NCBI GenBank assembly: GCA_054601695.1
Contig: BAAHQB010000029.1
Coordinates: 62,001 to 126,000, forward strand
Reading direction: 5' to 3'
Length of the DNA stretch: 64,000 nucleotides
Source: Amorphochlora amoebiformis
Lineage: Eukaryota; Cercozoa; Chlorarachniophyceae
Part shown: in pieces, positions 59,669 through 64,000 of the stretch
Layout: each line of letters begins with the position of its first letter
Position numbering within the stretch: the stretch's first letter is position 1
Position numbers and translations under genes: made by a program
Notes under the pieces: model-generated
Told to the model about the DNA's origin: nothing
The model's database searches: none
Seen by the model: only the letters and a program-made list of their open reading frames with translations

Positions 59669-60146
59669 GCACGTTGCGTCCTCAAGAAGATTCTGCCGAG
59701 AAAGGGGCGTTCATTACTATTCTCTCGGTTCTAGGTGTTGCTTATCTAACTGACATTCCGACTTGGCTAGTTGGGACTAGTCAGAACCCATATCGATCTG
59801 ATCATGCGAGTCGTGCATGATAACAAATTTTAATTAACTAGATTATCATCGTCGAATATCGGTATCTGCTATAGTAATTTCGTACACCTTGAGTTATACG
59901 TTTAGCCAGTATCTACAGTCTAGAGATTATACGTAATAGTGGGTACACTAGGTATACACTACTAACTAGTACTAGGTATAGCTGCTCTGGCTAGAAAAAA
60001 AAAAAATTAAGATTTCAGATTATTTCGCGAGCCGTACGGCTAGACAACAAGTTTGATCGTTGTGTGCATGGTATGTTTTAAATGCTCGGCCCGGGCTTCT
60101 ATTGTCCTGCTCGAGAACTATGACTGCGATAGATAGCGTGAGTCGA
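59669..60146. other. Convergent intergenic spacer, CTAG-rich
   Basis: About 480 bp between the pyruvate kinase stop and the oxygenase stop. Rich in CTAG, GTAC and ACTAGT words at 59730-59995, with an A12 run at about 59995-60006. It probably contains both 3'UTRs. Confidence 0.7.
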
Positions 60147-63951
<3,805 letters not shown>

Positions 63952-64000
63952 CTGAAATATACAGAAGTATATAAATACATATTTTTCCAAACATACACAC
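63952..64000 (-). other. Partial intron at window edge
   Basis: 49 bp upstream of exon 63884-63951 on the gene strand, ending in TTTCAG. Upstream exons lie outside the window. Confidence 0.6.

Overview
This is a nuclear segment of a microbial eukaryote. Protein-coding exons are short and fairly GC-balanced, introns follow GT-AG rules, and the introns are mostly (TA)n microsatellite with minor GA/CT, GT, ATT and degenerate TTAGGG (telomere-like) arrays. No prokaryotic signal is present. I cannot name the species. A pyruvate kinase with a possible signal-plus-transit leader hints at a lineage with a complex (secondary) plastid, and AGGT-flanked introns plus one intron with terminal inverted repeats hint at a lineage with introner-type intron gain. 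Both hints are inference.

Layout, left to right. 1-7.4 kb is repeats and minisatellites with two weak candidate exon groups. 7678-11949 (-) is a 15-exon, 506-residue leucine-rich-repeat protein with an N-terminal membrane anchor. After a 67-bp divergent promoter gap comes eIF3c on the + strand (12017-17743, 5 exons, 865 residues). A CTAG/GTAC-rich convergent spacer follows. 18829-52973 (-) is read here as one 34-kb, 49-exon gene of about 1485 codons. It encodes, N to C, a W-x-W domain, basic helical linkers, an array of peptidoglycan-binding-like repeats, Lys/Ser-rich and acidic linkers, a second W-x-W domain, two CxxCxGxG motifs and a C-terminal RING1-IBR-RING2 (RBR) ubiquitin-ligase-like module. 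It is divergent from pyruvate kinase (+, about 53121-59668, 21 secure exons plus a probable leader exon). A second CTAG-rich convergent spacer leads to a 2OG-Fe(II) oxygenase-like gene (-, 60147-63951, 5' end outside the window).

I joined exons by hand by requiring reading-phase agreement across every intron. The coding totals came out divisible by three for eIF3c (2598), the LRR gene (1521), the RBR gene (4458) and the oxygenase fragment (495). This is the main support for the models and for treating the 34-kb region as one gene.

Functionally the neighbours look unrelated (translation initiation, glycolysis, ubiquitin ligation, protein hydroxylation), arranged in alternating divergent and convergent pairs. 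The remarkable part is the intron landscape. It contains many partial or complete tandem copies of exons in different stages of decay, an internal head-to-head telomere-like array, solo-LTR-like insertions in (TA)n, an intron with terminal inverted repeats, and a 55-nt G run. Together these look like a snapshot of exon duplication, intron growth and microsatellite conversion.
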